A DNA stretch of 64,000 nucleotides from NCBI RefSeq assembly GCF_022440845.1, contig NZ_JAKNTO010000001.1, positions 930,001 to 994,000 on the forward strand. The letters run 5' to 3'. Position numbers and translations under genes: made by a program. Position 1 is the first letter of the stretch; the number at the start of each line of letters is the position of its first letter. This document shows, one piece after another, positions 1 to 7,135 of the stretch. The notes beneath the pieces are model-generated. The model searched no databases. It was not told where the DNA came from and worked only from the letters and a program-made list of their open reading frames with translations. Source of the stretch: Ruminococcus sp. OA3 (GTDB taxonomy: Bacteria > Bacillota > Clostridia > Lachnospirales > Lachnospiraceae).

Positions 1-16
1 CATTTCGCCCAATCCT

Positions 17-265
17 TTATTTGAGGGAGGAGGGAGCCGGAACTCCCGCCGTCCGTGTCACCGCATTTTCTTTGTATTCCCGTAAATCAATTGCATATCC
101 GAGTTCCAACGTCCATTCCATTTTTTCATTAAAATTTATTGTGCTACTGATCGAACCGATGGTCAGATATGGATTAGTATCCTCATGATCCAATCATTCC
201 CGTACACAGGCTATAATGTTTTTCAGTACTTCATTTTCCAGTTTTAAACGCTCCATTCTTGTCAT
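17..265 (-). pseudogene. Short ORF interrupted by an in-frame TGA (element-encoded, unknown)
   Basis: On the minus strand an ATG at 265-263 follows a good ribosome binding site (AGGGAGG). The reading frame gives 23 codons, then TGA at 196-194, and then stays open for 58 more codons to TAA at 19-17. Read through the TGA it would be an approximately 82-residue protein that starts with a short charged helix (MTRMERLKLENEVLKN) and continues with LDHEDTNPYL. The open frame on both sides of one stop suggests a recent nonsense mutation in a small element gene. A genuine 23-residue peptide is the alternative. I do not recognise the family. Confidence 0.45.
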
Positions 266-335
266 ATAAAATCCTCCCTCTTCCCTTCATGCATAAAAGC
301 ATGATATAATTAAACACTATACATTTAATACTTAT

Positions 336-409
336 TTGATAAGTTTTACTCTTTGAGTATATCCCAAAAAAATGGGATTGTCAATAAAAATATCCCAAAT
401 AAATGGGAT
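336..409 (+). promoter_or_regulatory. Promoter with two inverted-repeat operators upstream of the XRE repressor
   Basis: Two copies of ATCCCA-N6-TGGGAT lie at 361-378 and 392-409, with identical half-sites and AT-only spacers. Their centres are 31 bp apart, about three helical turns. A plausible promoter is TTGATA (336-341), 16 bp, TATATC (358-363), so the first operator overlaps the -10 and the second lies before the ribosome binding site of the repressor gene. This is the arrangement expected for autorepression by the XRE protein at 425. The promoter boxes are inferred; the repeats are directly visible. Confidence 0.7.
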
Positions 410-424
410 GGAGGAGGAGAAAAA

Positions 425-766
425 ATGATTGATGAAAATTATTTTGGAAGAAGGCTGGAGGAATGCATAAAAAAGGCAGGGTATACGAACAGTCAGATTA
501 CAAAAGAATTGAATTTATCAAAAAATGCCATAGGTAATTATAAAAATAATCAAATTCCAAACGCATCAATATTATATAAAATTTCCCAAATACTAGGGAC
601 AACAATGGAATATTTATTGACGGGAAAAAATGAATCGGAGTTAACAGATGAAGAGAGCAAAATAATAAAAGCATACAGATTAGCACCTGAAGGGATTCAA
701 CAAGCAACAAAAAAAATATTAGATATACCAGATACGGGGAAATCATCGAATTCAAAAATTGGTTAA
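425..766 (+). CDS. XRE-family HTH repressor (113 aa)
   Basis: Small DNA-binding protein with an N-terminal Cro/cI helix-turn-helix at about residues 8-65: a first helix FGRRLEECIKKAG, the recognition segment KNAIGNYKNN, and the family-typical ending ILGTTMEYLLTG. The C-terminal 45 residues are charged and have no recognisable enzymatic domain. The start at 425 is chosen because GGAGGAGGAG lies immediately upstream. The reading frame is open further upstream (from 353), but that would translate through the operators. Two matching inverted repeats in the promoter suggest that it represses itself and perhaps the downstream NERD gene. It is AT-rich and sits at the end of an integrated element, so it is likely an element maintenance or immunity repressor. 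Confidence 0.85.
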   Translation: MIDENYFGRRLEECIKKAGYTNSQITKELNLSKNAIGNYKNNQIPNASILYKISQILGTTMEYLLTGKNESELTDEESKIIKAYRLAPEGIQQATKKILDIPDTGKSSNSKIG

Positions 767-804
767 AAAGATAATTTAAAGTACACAAATGAGGGAGATT
801 TCAT

Positions 805-1518
805 ATGGATCAATTAGCTAACTTGGCAACGGAGTTTTTTGTAATTGTTGTTTTTATAGTAACTATTGTTGTTGGTATACAAGTTTACATCCAGAACAAA
901 AGATACAAAAATTCATCTTATGGTAAACAAAGCAAAATATCCTTTTTTAAAATCATAGAAGACAAAGGTGCAAGAGGGGAATATAGAACTTCTTATGAAC
1001 TGGAAAAAGCAAATTTTTATAAGAAATTTATATTTAACTGTTATGTACCGAATTACAAAAATGAGCTTACAGAAATAGATATTATAATGCTATCTACAAA
1101 AGGTATCTTTGTTGTAGAAAATAAAAATTATGCAGGTTGGATATTCGGAGATGAAAATAGTAAAAATTGGTGTCAGACTCTGAACGGGAAAAAATCCTTT
1201 TTCTACAATCCTATAAAGCAGAACAAAAGTCATATTAAAAATTTGAATAGAGTTCTTGAACAGGATATCGCAAATTTACAATCACTTATTACATTCAATC
1301 GTTCGGAATTGAAAAAAATTGCTGTTGAATCAGACAACATACATGTGATGAATATTAATCAAATCAAAAAATTCATAAGTAAATGTAATAAGCAAGAGAA
1401 TATTTACACCGAAGAAGAGGTAAATGATTTACATAATAAACTAATCCCATATACGCAAGTATCTGAGGAAGATAAACAAAAACATATTGAAAGGATAAAA
1501 AATACATATAAAAAGTAA
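805..1518 (+). CDS. Membrane-anchored NERD-domain protein, element copy (237 aa)
   Basis: One N-terminal transmembrane helix (about residues 9-30) is followed by a cytoplasmic nuclease-related domain (NERD) at about residues 48-170. Visible NERD features are the GARGEY start, TEIDIIM with the conserved Asp, and VVENKNY supplying the E-x-K of the predicted active site. The C-terminal 65 residues are basic and probably helical. NERD is related to the restriction-endonuclease fold, but the true activity is unproven. The start has a GAGGGAG site 8 bp upstream, and the gene follows the XRE repressor by 38 bp, suggesting one transcript. It is closely related to the protein at 1833-2534, but its codons are clearly more AT-rich, as expected for element DNA. 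Confidence 0.85.
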   Translation: MDQLANLATEFFVIVVFIVTIVVGIQVYIQNKRYKNSSYGKQSKISFFKIIEDKGARGEYRTSYELEKANFYKKFIFNCYVPNYKNELTEIDIIMLSTKGIFVVENKNYAGWIFGDENSKNWCQTLNGKKSFFYNPIKQNKSHIKNLNRVLEQDIANLQSLITFNRSELKKIAVESDNIHVMNINQIKKFISKCNKQENIYTEEEVNDLHNKLIPYTQVSEEDKQKHIERIKNTYKK

Positions 1519-1606
1519 TTGTATTAATATTCAAACAATAAGCATTTGATAGCTTACGATCAGTACCTTAAGTAATGATAAAGACAGATATCTCATAGAA
1601 TTATCA

Positions 1607-1650
1607 GACTCTTAATCAGGGTGTCCAGGGTTCGAACCCCTGATCGCGCA
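1607..1650 (+). other. 3' fragment of a tRNA-Lys(CTT) gene, probable attachment-site remnant
   Basis: The stretch holds the anticodon loop CTCTTAA (anticodon CTT), a variable region, a perfect T arm (CAGGG-TTCGAAC-CCCTG) and an acceptor 3' strand ATCGCGC with discriminator A at 1650. The sequence before 1605 cannot form a D arm, and nothing pairs with the acceptor strand, so this is not a complete tRNA. A 3' tRNA fragment of this length is the usual footprint of a tyrosine-recombinase element that integrated into a tRNA gene. With the tRNA reading rightward, the fragment marks the right end and the element lies to its left, outside and at the start of the window. Confidence 0.75.
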
Positions 1651-1658
1651 CTTAAAGG

Positions 1659-1701
1659 CACTGTTTTTGGGGACGCGAAGCCCCGGGGACGGTGTTTTTT
1701 T
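1659..1701 (+). terminator. Rho-independent terminator after the tRNA fragment
   Basis: CACTGT (1659-1664) pairs with ACGGTG (1689-1694), with an inner GGGG/CCCC helix (1669-1672 with 1681-1684), followed by seven T residues (1695-1701). This kind of terminator is common directly behind tRNA genes. Here it probably belonged to the original tRNA-Lys transcription unit. Confidence 0.65.
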
Positions 1702-1832
1702 GCGTCGTAAAGAAGGCATGTTTTGAAATATTTAGTAATTATGTATTCAATTTCTTCGTTGTTCTTTAGACAAGTTGCCCTTGAGTTGAACATGGCAACT
1801 AAATAGGAACAGGATATGCGGAGGATAAGGAA

Positions 1833-2534
1833 ATGGTGGATTTAATCAATAAACTGAGTATTATGATTATCATCGGAACGACAGTTTTTATCGCAGTTAC
1901 ATATGTGTACCAAAACATAAAATATAAAAATTCGCAATATGGCAGGCAGAGCAGCCTTTCATTTTGGAAAGTAATGTCTGATACAGGGATGAGAGGAGAA
2001 TATCGGGTGTCAGTCATACTGAAGCAGGCAAAATATTATAAAAAATTCATCTTTAACTGTTATGTGCCAAACTATAGAAATGATCTCACGGAAATAGATA
2101 TTATCATGTTGACCACCAAAGGGATCTTTGTGGTTGAAAATAAAAATTATGGGGGATGGATTTTTGGAGATGAGCAGAGCAGAAACTGGTGCCAGGCATT
2201 GAACGGGAAGAAATCATTTTTTTATAATCCGGTAAAGCAGAACAGCAGCCATATTAAGAATCTTAACAAGATACTCAAACAGGATAAATCCAAATTGAAA
2301 TCTCTTATTGTTTTTAATCGCTCGCGGTTGAGAAAGGTCAGCATTGACAGTGAAAACGTATTTGTGATCACTTCAGATCAGGTGAAGGGATTTCTTAACC
2401 GTTGCAGAAGTCAGGCAGATGTTTATACGGAACAGGAAGTAAATGACATGTATGAAAGGCTGATTCCTTACACAAAGGTATCCGAAGAAACGAAGCGGAG
2501 ACATGCAGAGCGGATTCAAAATACATATAAATAA
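1833..2534 (+). CDS. Membrane-anchored NERD-domain protein, chromosomal-side paralogue (233 aa)
   Basis: Same architecture as the protein at 805-1518: an N-terminal transmembrane helix (about residues 9-28) and a NERD domain (about 45-165) with GMRGEY, TEIDIIM and VVENKNY. Long stretches match the first copy, for example FIFNCYVPNY and NGKKSFFYNP, and overall identity exceeds 50% by eye. The start at 1833 follows GGAGGATAAGG. Base composition is nearer to the rest of the window than that of the first copy, suggesting longer residence in this genome. The two paralogues sit on opposite sides of the tRNA fragment, so they either came from successive insertions or the element copy mimics a resident gene. 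The function is unknown beyond the NERD relationship. Confidence 0.85.
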   Translation: MVDLINKLSIMIIIGTTVFIAVTYVYQNIKYKNSQYGRQSSLSFWKVMSDTGMRGEYRVSVILKQAKYYKKFIFNCYVPNYRNDLTEIDIIMLTTKGIFVVENKNYGGWIFGDEQSRNWCQALNGKKSFFYNPVKQNSSHIKNLNKILKQDKSKLKSLIVFNRSRLRKVSIDSENVFVITSDQVKGFLNRCRSQADVYTEQEVNDMYERLIPYTKVSEETKRRHAERIQNTYK

Positions 2535-2622
2535 AAAATCGGTCAGGCGGGAGCCCGGCGGTGTCGCCAGGCTGCGAAATAACCAGGTGATCAGTTTTCT
2601 AAAGGAGAAGGACCGAATACAA

Positions 2623-3183
2623 TTACATCGGTTTCAAGTTTTTATTAAGCCTCTCAACCATCCATGATAAGCGGCTGCTTCGTCCCGCATCTGTCTTAGC
2701 ATCGAAATACCCCCGGGTATATGTTTTTTTGACTGACGGTGACATAGACAGGAAATTGGTATAAGCCGGTTCATACTCTTTCAGCAGCTCGGACACAGAA
2801 GCAATCTGGTCTTCTGTGATTGCCGGAGGTTTTGAGGCGTTCCACTGACCATTTTTTTTAGCTTCTTCCATCTTACGTCTGCCATAATCTGTCATGATGC
2901 CCTGCTTTTCCAGCTTTTCGGTCAATGCTTTGTTCTTCTCAGACCACTTACTGTTCTCTCTGCGCAGGGAAAAGTATTTTTTATAGGATACATCATCGAT
3001 CCGCTGCATTTGTCCGTCAATCCACCCAAAACATAGGGCCTCTTCGAGAGCCTCACTGGCTTTTAATGTTTTGGGTCCGCCTGCTTTACCGAACAGCAGC
3101 CAGATCCCTGCTTCTGACAGACAATTTTCATTCAGCCATTTTCTGAAGTCCTCTCTGCTGGAAAATTTCATCATCTCGTTCAT
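2623..3183 (-). CDS. YdeI/OmpD-associated (bacteriocin-protection-like) family protein (186 aa)
   Basis: The sequence matches the YdeI/OmpD-associated family: an N-terminal FSSREDFRKWL segment, GIWLLFGK, then the hallmark EALCFGWIDGQMQRIDD (about residues 47-63) and the following FSLRR-SKWSEKNK motif. The C-terminal half (about 115-186) is the helical YdeI C-terminal domain. Length is normal for the family. Members have been linked to peptide or bacteriocin tolerance in some bacteria, but the biochemistry is poorly known. The ATG is preceded by GGGAG (GAAGGGAGCTGTACC). The gene is monocistronic. A 9-bp inverted repeat (3200-3208 with 3212-3220) lies just upstream of its start and may be an operator or leader hairpin. 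Confidence 0.8.
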   Translation of the reverse strand: MNEMMKFSSREDFRKWLNENCLSEAGIWLLFGKAGGPKTLKASEALEEALCFGWIDGQMQRIDDVSYKKYFSLRRENSKWSEKNKALTEKLEKQGIMTDYGRRKMEEAKKNGQWNASKPPAITEDQIASVSELLKEYEPAYTNFLSMSPSVKKTYTRGYFDAKTDAGRSSRLSWMVERLNKNLKPM

Positions 3184-3574
3184 GGTACAGCTCCCTTCTG
3201 CGTCATTTCAAAAATGACGCTGTTGAATTATGTTATTCGGTTTCTGAACAGGTGTACCCGTCAGACTTTCCTTTGCCCTGCAGTTATGCCCATGTGTCTG
3301 TCCCTCTGCGGCGAAGCTGGTCATTGCTACCTTTCGATGTTTATCACTTGCTGTTATTGTAACAAAAACCTGGATTACAGAAGAAACACCGCAGATCCTA
3401 TCTGGAATCAGAGATGATACACCAGAGTTACTGGAACAGTCAAACCTCATCCGGATATATGCGGCAGCCGGGAAAGGTCAGACGGTAGGATATTGGGGTA
3501 TTGGTGGTTTATCATAGAATTCTCCTTACCAGGTAAGCGCTTTGACCGGCTGTTATAAAACAGGTTTGCTCCTG
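3184..3574. other. 391-bp non-coding stretch with a short palindrome and a possible decayed ORF
   Basis: A perfect 9-bp inverted repeat with a 3-nt loop (GCGTCATTT/AAATGACGC, 3200-3220) adjoins the YdeI-like gene. From about 3337 to 3519 one plus-strand frame stays open and ends EQSNLIRIYAAAGKGQ then GYWGIGGLS, but it lacks a start codon and ribosome binding site. It may be a gene remnant. No RNA gene or riboswitch was recognised here. Confidence 0.35.
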
Positions 3575-5077
3575 TTAAACCTGCAGTTCCCGTATCAATT
3601 CCCTGATCTGTGATATGATTTTAATCCGGTGGATTCCCATATAGCCGGACCTGTCGGCGATTCGGAACAGATGCTCCCGGCAGACCAATACGATATCCGG
3701 CTGGGAAATTTCAAATACAGTAAAGGATGACGTCATACGGAGCAGCAGCGCATGCTGCCCCTCTTTTACCATCAGTCCTCCTTCTTTATAAGATGGCTCT
3801 CTCTGAGGAACAAAATGGTAATTGTCGCAGCGCTCCATGATACGCAGGATATTTTTCAGGTGAAGGACATAGGTCTCCGGCGTATAACGTAGAGGTTCTT
3901 TGTTCATTCCGCAGGATAGTATAATGGGAACCATTCCGGCGCGGACTTCCTCTGCAGTTGCCAGGCTCACAATATCAATCAGCTCGTATTTATCCCGTTC
4001 TTTTTCAATCAGCCTCATCTCATCTATAAACAGTCTGCCAAGCCTTTTTAAATCCACATATTTTGTCTTTTCAATACAGTAATCCATCAGTTCGGGAGGA
4101 GCTGTTTCTGCGGACAAAGCAGGCAGCTTCTGGATACGCGTTCCGGTGGAAGTGAGAAATTTTGTAAAACATTGTTTTAACTTCTCCGGCATTGTATAGA
4201 TGTCCATCATCGGACGGCAGAGGGACAGATAATCCTGGAATTCTGTTTCATATGTCTGAATCAGGCGCAGGTCGGTGGTCAGCATGGTTGCGTATCCGGA
4301 CTGCCGGCCCGCAATGGAGTTTGAAGTCATGGCAACCTCTCCTGGCACCAGCACCAGTGTACGCCGGTGAACCTGGTCGCGGATCCGCGGATAATAATAT
4401 GCGTTTGCCCGTCCTGTGAGATAAACAGGGATCCACCGCAGGAGGGAATCAAAAGCATGATCAGCAGAGCTTACAGGGGGTGTGATGTGACAGAATTGAA
4501 AACCCTGCTGTACGAGTTTCAGACCCCAGTCCTGGAGGCTGCAAAGAAACTCCGGGTCTTCCGAAATCCATTCATCCGATTGATCGGCGAATAAAAAGAC
4601 GGTGCACGGCTTATCCAGAGAAAGAAGGTGCCTTATGAGTGTACGCGCTGCCGCGCGTTTTCCTTCGCTGCCGAAGTAGAGTGCATTGTCAGTATTGATG
4701 TCGCAGGATTCGGGAAGAGAATCTGTGCTTCTGTTCTCCAGGGTAAGCGTTTCAAAGGTGCGCAGGAAATGCCCCACTTCATCTGAATCGCCCAGAAGCC
4801 AGTAATAGAGCAGGTCCGTAAGCTGATCACTTTTAACGGTGTGGGACAGACTGATGCCCAGCATTTCCGAGAGCGCCTGCCTCTGATATTTTGTGGTACA
4901 GCGTTTTGTGAAATAGAGTGCCATGATTTTCAGATATTCCCGGTTGCGTGGGACTCCTCTGGTTCCTGTGCGCAGACGGCTGATAAGGGAGGGATCGACC
5001 TGCAGTTCACGTGCCAGCATCCGGTTCGATGTTTGTGTCAGGTTCATCATAAATGTCAGTTTTTCATACAGCTGCAT
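3575..5077 (-). CDS. Large XRE-type HTH regulator with unknown C-terminal domain (500 aa)
   Basis: An N-terminal helix-turn-helix (about residues 5-65; core LARELQVDPSLISRLRTG) is followed by about 430 residues with no domain I can name. The long C-terminal part may be a ligand-sensing or oligomerisation region. The start at 5077 is preferred because GGTGGTG lies before it, and the 25 upstream codons lack a site. The gene is transcribed away from the SipW/TasA-like operon, with 490 bp between them. That makes it a candidate regulator of that operon, but no operator was identified, so the link is only positional. Confidence 0.7.
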   Translation of the reverse strand: MQLYEKLTFMMNLTQTSNRMLARELQVDPSLISRLRTGTRGVPRNREYLKIMALYFTKRCTTKYQRQALSEMLGISLSHTVKSDQLTDLLYYWLLGDSDEVGHFLRTFETLTLENRSTDSLPESCDINTDNALYFGSEGKRAAARTLIRHLLSLDKPCTVFLFADQSDEWISEDPEFLCSLQDWGLKLVQQGFQFCHITPPVSSADHAFDSLLRWIPVYLTGRANAYYYPRIRDQVHRRTLVLVPGEVAMTSNSIAGRQSGYATMLTTDLRLIQTYETEFQDYLSLCRPMMDIYTMPEKLKQCFTKFLTSTGTRIQKLPALSAETAPPELMDYCIEKTKYVDLKRLGRLFIDEMRLIEKERDKYELIDIVSLATAEEVRAGMVPIILSCGMNKEPLRYTPETYVLHLKNILRIMERCDNYHFVPQREPSYKEGGLMVKEGQHALLLRMTSSFTVFEISQPDIVLVCREHLFRIADRSGYMGIHRIKIISQIRELIRELQV

Positions 5078-5345
5078 ATAATCACCACCTTTTACATCCA
5101 GTATACACGAAAAATTTAAAATCCTCAATAGCAATGTCATTGTTAATGACACAAAAGTGTCAATGCCAAATTACCTATTTGCATTGATAATAAATAGGAG
5201 ATGAAGTATCCTAAAATGAGAAATATAATATCCTGATTAGGTGCAGCAGATCATGCAGATGCAAGGTGAGTGATTTACCTGAGGGATCAGGTCAACAAAA
5301 CGTTATTTAGTAAAAAGAGCAGGAACTGTCATTATCGTTGCCATA

Positions 5346-5374
5346 TTGGAGAGGTATATTCAGAGTTGTATATA
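5346..5374 (+). promoter_or_regulatory. Candidate promoter of the riboswitch-controlled secretion operon
   Basis: TTGGAG (5346-5351), a 17-bp spacer, and TATATA (5369-5374) would start transcription near 5381, exactly where the aptamer-like RNA begins. The -35 match is imperfect, so this is an inference from spacing and position. No other recognisable feature occupies 5078-5345. Confidence 0.4.
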
Positions 5375-5381
5375 TTTATAT

Positions 5382-5468
5382 GAGGAGCACAGCTGTCGAG
5401 AGGCAGTGTCGCAAAGCTACAGGGGTTTCCCCTGCGGATGAGGTCCGCAGGAAAGCCAGCCAGTTGCA
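5382..5468 (+). promoter_or_regulatory. Probable cyclic-di-GMP-I (GEMM) riboswitch
   Basis: The RNA has the GEMM layout. A first hairpin CTGTC-GAGA-GGCAG carries a GNRA tetraloop (5392-5405), followed by the conserved GCAAAGC joining segment (5411-5417) and TACAGGGG. A second arm contains CTGCGGA/TCCGCAG (5432-5450), and the 3' strand is GCCAGCCAGTTGC (5455-5467). In known type-I aptamers the tetraloop docks into the second arm and the ligand sits at the three-way junction. Here GTCGCAAAGC replaces the commoner GACGCAAAGC. An intrinsic terminator follows 7 nt later, so control is probably by termination. Whether the ligand turns the operon on or off cannot be told. Confidence 0.68.
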
Positions 5469-5474
5469 TTTAGT

Positions 5475-5505
5475 AAAACCGGCTTTGTATGGCAAGGCCG
5501 GTTTT
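5475..5505 (+). terminator. Terminator of the c-di-GMP riboswitch expression platform
   Basis: A 13-bp stem (AAAACCGGCTTTG at 5475-5487 with CAAGGCCGGTTTT at 5493-5505, one G-T pair) has a 5-nt loop, and its 3' strand ends in TTTT followed by an AT-rich tail. It lies between the aptamer-like RNA and the SipW gene, the expected position of a regulated terminator. Confidence 0.8.
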
Positions 5506-5568
5506 ATAATTTATACAATGTAATTCAGAATGGGTGCACAGAAAAAAAGAAAGGCAGGGGTAAATCCA

Positions 5569-6207
5569 ATGGAGAAGAAAAAGAAAAAAATCACGCCGGC
5601 CGCGGTGGCAGGTATCGTTCTGTGCGTGATCTTCATTCCAATTATCATCATAAATCTTGTGCTGATCATCAGCAGTTACATAAATCCGGGAGAACTTCCT
5701 GGAGTGTTTGGGATAAAGCCTGCGGTGGTGCTTTCCGGTTCAATGGAGCCGGACATAAAGCCCGGCGATCTGATTTTTATTCATGACATCGGTGCAGAAG
5801 ATCTGAAAAAGGATGACGTTATCTGTTATCTGCTGTCGGGCAAGGCGGTCACTCACCGCATTGTGGATATCACCACGGGTGAGAACGGGAAAATTCAATA
5901 TATCACACAGGGAGATGCAAACAATGCAGTAGACCAGGCGGCTGTCGACGAACAGCAGGTTCAGGGCGTCTGGAAAGGCGGGCGCGTCGGAGGAATGGGT
6001 GATGTTATTCTCTTTATGCAGTCCACCATCGGTATGATTCTCTTTATCATCTGTCCGCTGCTGCTCTTTTTCCTGTGGGACATCTGGCGCAGGCACCGCA
6101 TGGATAAGGAGGAGTCTGCACGGACCGCTGAGCTGGAGGCAGAACTGGCTGCCCTGAAGTCCGGGAAAGAAGGTAATGACTGCACGGCGGATACCAAAGA
6201 ACCATAA
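5569..6207 (+). CDS. sipW: Signal peptidase I of the SipW/ER type (212 aa)
   Basis: Membrane-bound serine protease that removes signal peptides from TasA/camelysin-type cargo. The first transmembrane helix is at about residues 10-36. The catalytic Ser lies in LSGSMEPDIKPGD (S58), and the second catalytic residue is His in GKAVTHRIV (H96). The ER/archaeal-type His replaces the Lys of ordinary bacterial signal peptidases. The Asp-containing ITQGDANNAVD segment follows, with a C-terminal helix at about 157-182 and a charged tail. The start at 5569 is favoured (AGGCAGGGG upstream). An ATG 13 codons earlier has no ribosome binding site. It is the first gene behind the riboswitch terminator and precedes three likely substrates. 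Confidence 0.92.
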   Translation: MEKKKKKITPAAVAGIVLCVIFIPIIIINLVLIISSYINPGELPGVFGIKPAVVLSGSMEPDIKPGDLIFIHDIGAEDLKKDDVICYLLSGKAVTHRIVDITTGENGKIQYITQGDANNAVDQAAVDEQQVQGVWKGGRVGGMGDVILFMQSTIGMILFIICPLLLFFLWDIWRRHRMDKEESARTAELEAELAALKSGKEGNDCTADTKEP

Positions 6208-6392
6208 AGCAGTCTATTATGTATGCATTGGCCCAGGCTTCCGGGGCACAGCCGGGGGACAGCGGGCCATACAGAACCGGGTACGAAAGTGTGCCTGGGA
6301 TATCAAGTGCCACAGGCACACGGGAACCCTGAGCAGGCTCAGCCACTGACGCCGGAGGGTTCTTAACAAGCACAGAAAGAGAGGAATAAGTT
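6208..6392 (+). other. Highly structured intercistronic region between sipW and the first TasA-like gene
   Basis: The 185-bp gap contains several hairpins in series. GGCCC/GGGCC bounds a G-rich segment (6231-6269). GTGTGCCTG (6289-6297) pairs with CAGGCACAC (6313-6321). An outer GAACCCT/AGGGTTC pair encloses CTGAGC-AG-GCTCAG (about 6324-6364). No open frame or known riboswitch core is seen. It could be an RNA processing or stability element that raises expression of the abundant fibre subunit relative to the peptidase, or an undescribed regulatory RNA. Confidence 0.5.
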
Positions 6393-7004
6393 ATGAAAAA
6401 AAGATCTTATGCAGCGCGTTTCGGTGCCATGGCACTGACACTGACCCTGGTGACCGCCTGTCTGCTGGGCGGAACGATGGCCCGGTATGTCACAGAAGTG
6501 AGCGGCAGCGCGACGGCTGCGGTTGCCGCCTGGAGCTTTAAGGCGAACGGGAAAGATGGAACAGAAAATTTTATGCTGGATTTAGGGGATACCCGAACAG
6601 CATACCAAACAGAGGACATTAAAGATAAGGTTATTGCCCCTGGAACCACTGGGAAATTTGATATTGCGATTGACGGTACCGGAAGTGAGGTGGGGATTGA
6701 TTACAGTGTAGCGATTGCAGCTGCCGCTGGAACAACACTTCCAGACGACATGGTATTTTCTACAGAGGAAATTACAGCTGATAATGCAGGACAAAAATTA
6801 GCTGAATTTAAAATTGATGGTGGAAATATTCCATATAGTGATACTGCTGACGCTATGAAAAAGACCATTGAAGTTTATTGGTCATGGGCGTTTGATGCGG
6901 ATAATACAAAGGATACAAATGACAACGAATTTGCCAATGAGGACTGGACACTGGAGATCACTGTAACCGGAAAACAGGCAACACCTGAAACACCAACAAC
7001 CTGA
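6393..7004 (+). CDS. TasA/camelysin-like SipW substrate, candidate fibre subunit (203 aa)
   Basis: Exported protein with a basic start and one hydrophobic segment (about residues 11-29) that ends in the signature MARYVTE (Ala-Arg-Tyr at 30-32), as in SipW cargo. The mature part starts AAVAAWSFKANG and is beta-rich, with no cysteines. It ends in a Thr/Pro-rich tail after a typical EDWTLEITVTGKQ strand. Length is in the camelysin/TasA range. It is the first gene behind sipW and a structured spacer, and by family relationship (TasA forms extracellular fibres in Bacillus) it is the best candidate for the major matrix subunit. The ribosome binding site is AGAGAGGAA. Middle codons are more AT-rich than the ends. 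Confidence 0.8.
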   Translation: MKKRSYAARFGAMALTLTLVTACLLGGTMARYVTEVSGSATAAVAAWSFKANGKDGTENFMLDLGDTRTAYQTEDIKDKVIAPGTTGKFDIAIDGTGSEVGIDYSVAIAAAAGTTLPDDMVFSTEEITADNAGQKLAEFKIDGGNIPYSDTADAMKKTIEVYWSWAFDADNTKDTNDNEFANEDWTLEITVTGKQATPETPTT

Positions 7005-7135
7005 CCAGCCATTTATGCCGCCCCCTGTGCCGGGACGGACTCTTTGAGGGCTTTCAGCCCTCGGCAAAGGGGAGTGGAACACCGCGCCTTTTGCCATAGG
7101 CTGAAATACCAGCTTCCCGAGAAGGAGGAAACGCC

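Noticed and set aside
1578-1650. Complete tRNA-Lys gene
   Set aside because: No D arm and no 5' acceptor strand pairing with ATCGCGC; only the 3' part is present.
1593-1793. Minus-strand frame across the tRNA fragment and terminator
   Set aside because: It overlaps RNA features, has no ribosome binding site and no recognisable protein family.
3208-3450. Minus- and plus-strand frames of 67-80 codons in the 3.2-3.5 kb gap
   Set aside because: No ribosome binding sites, odd composition and no family; treated as non-coding with a possible remnant.
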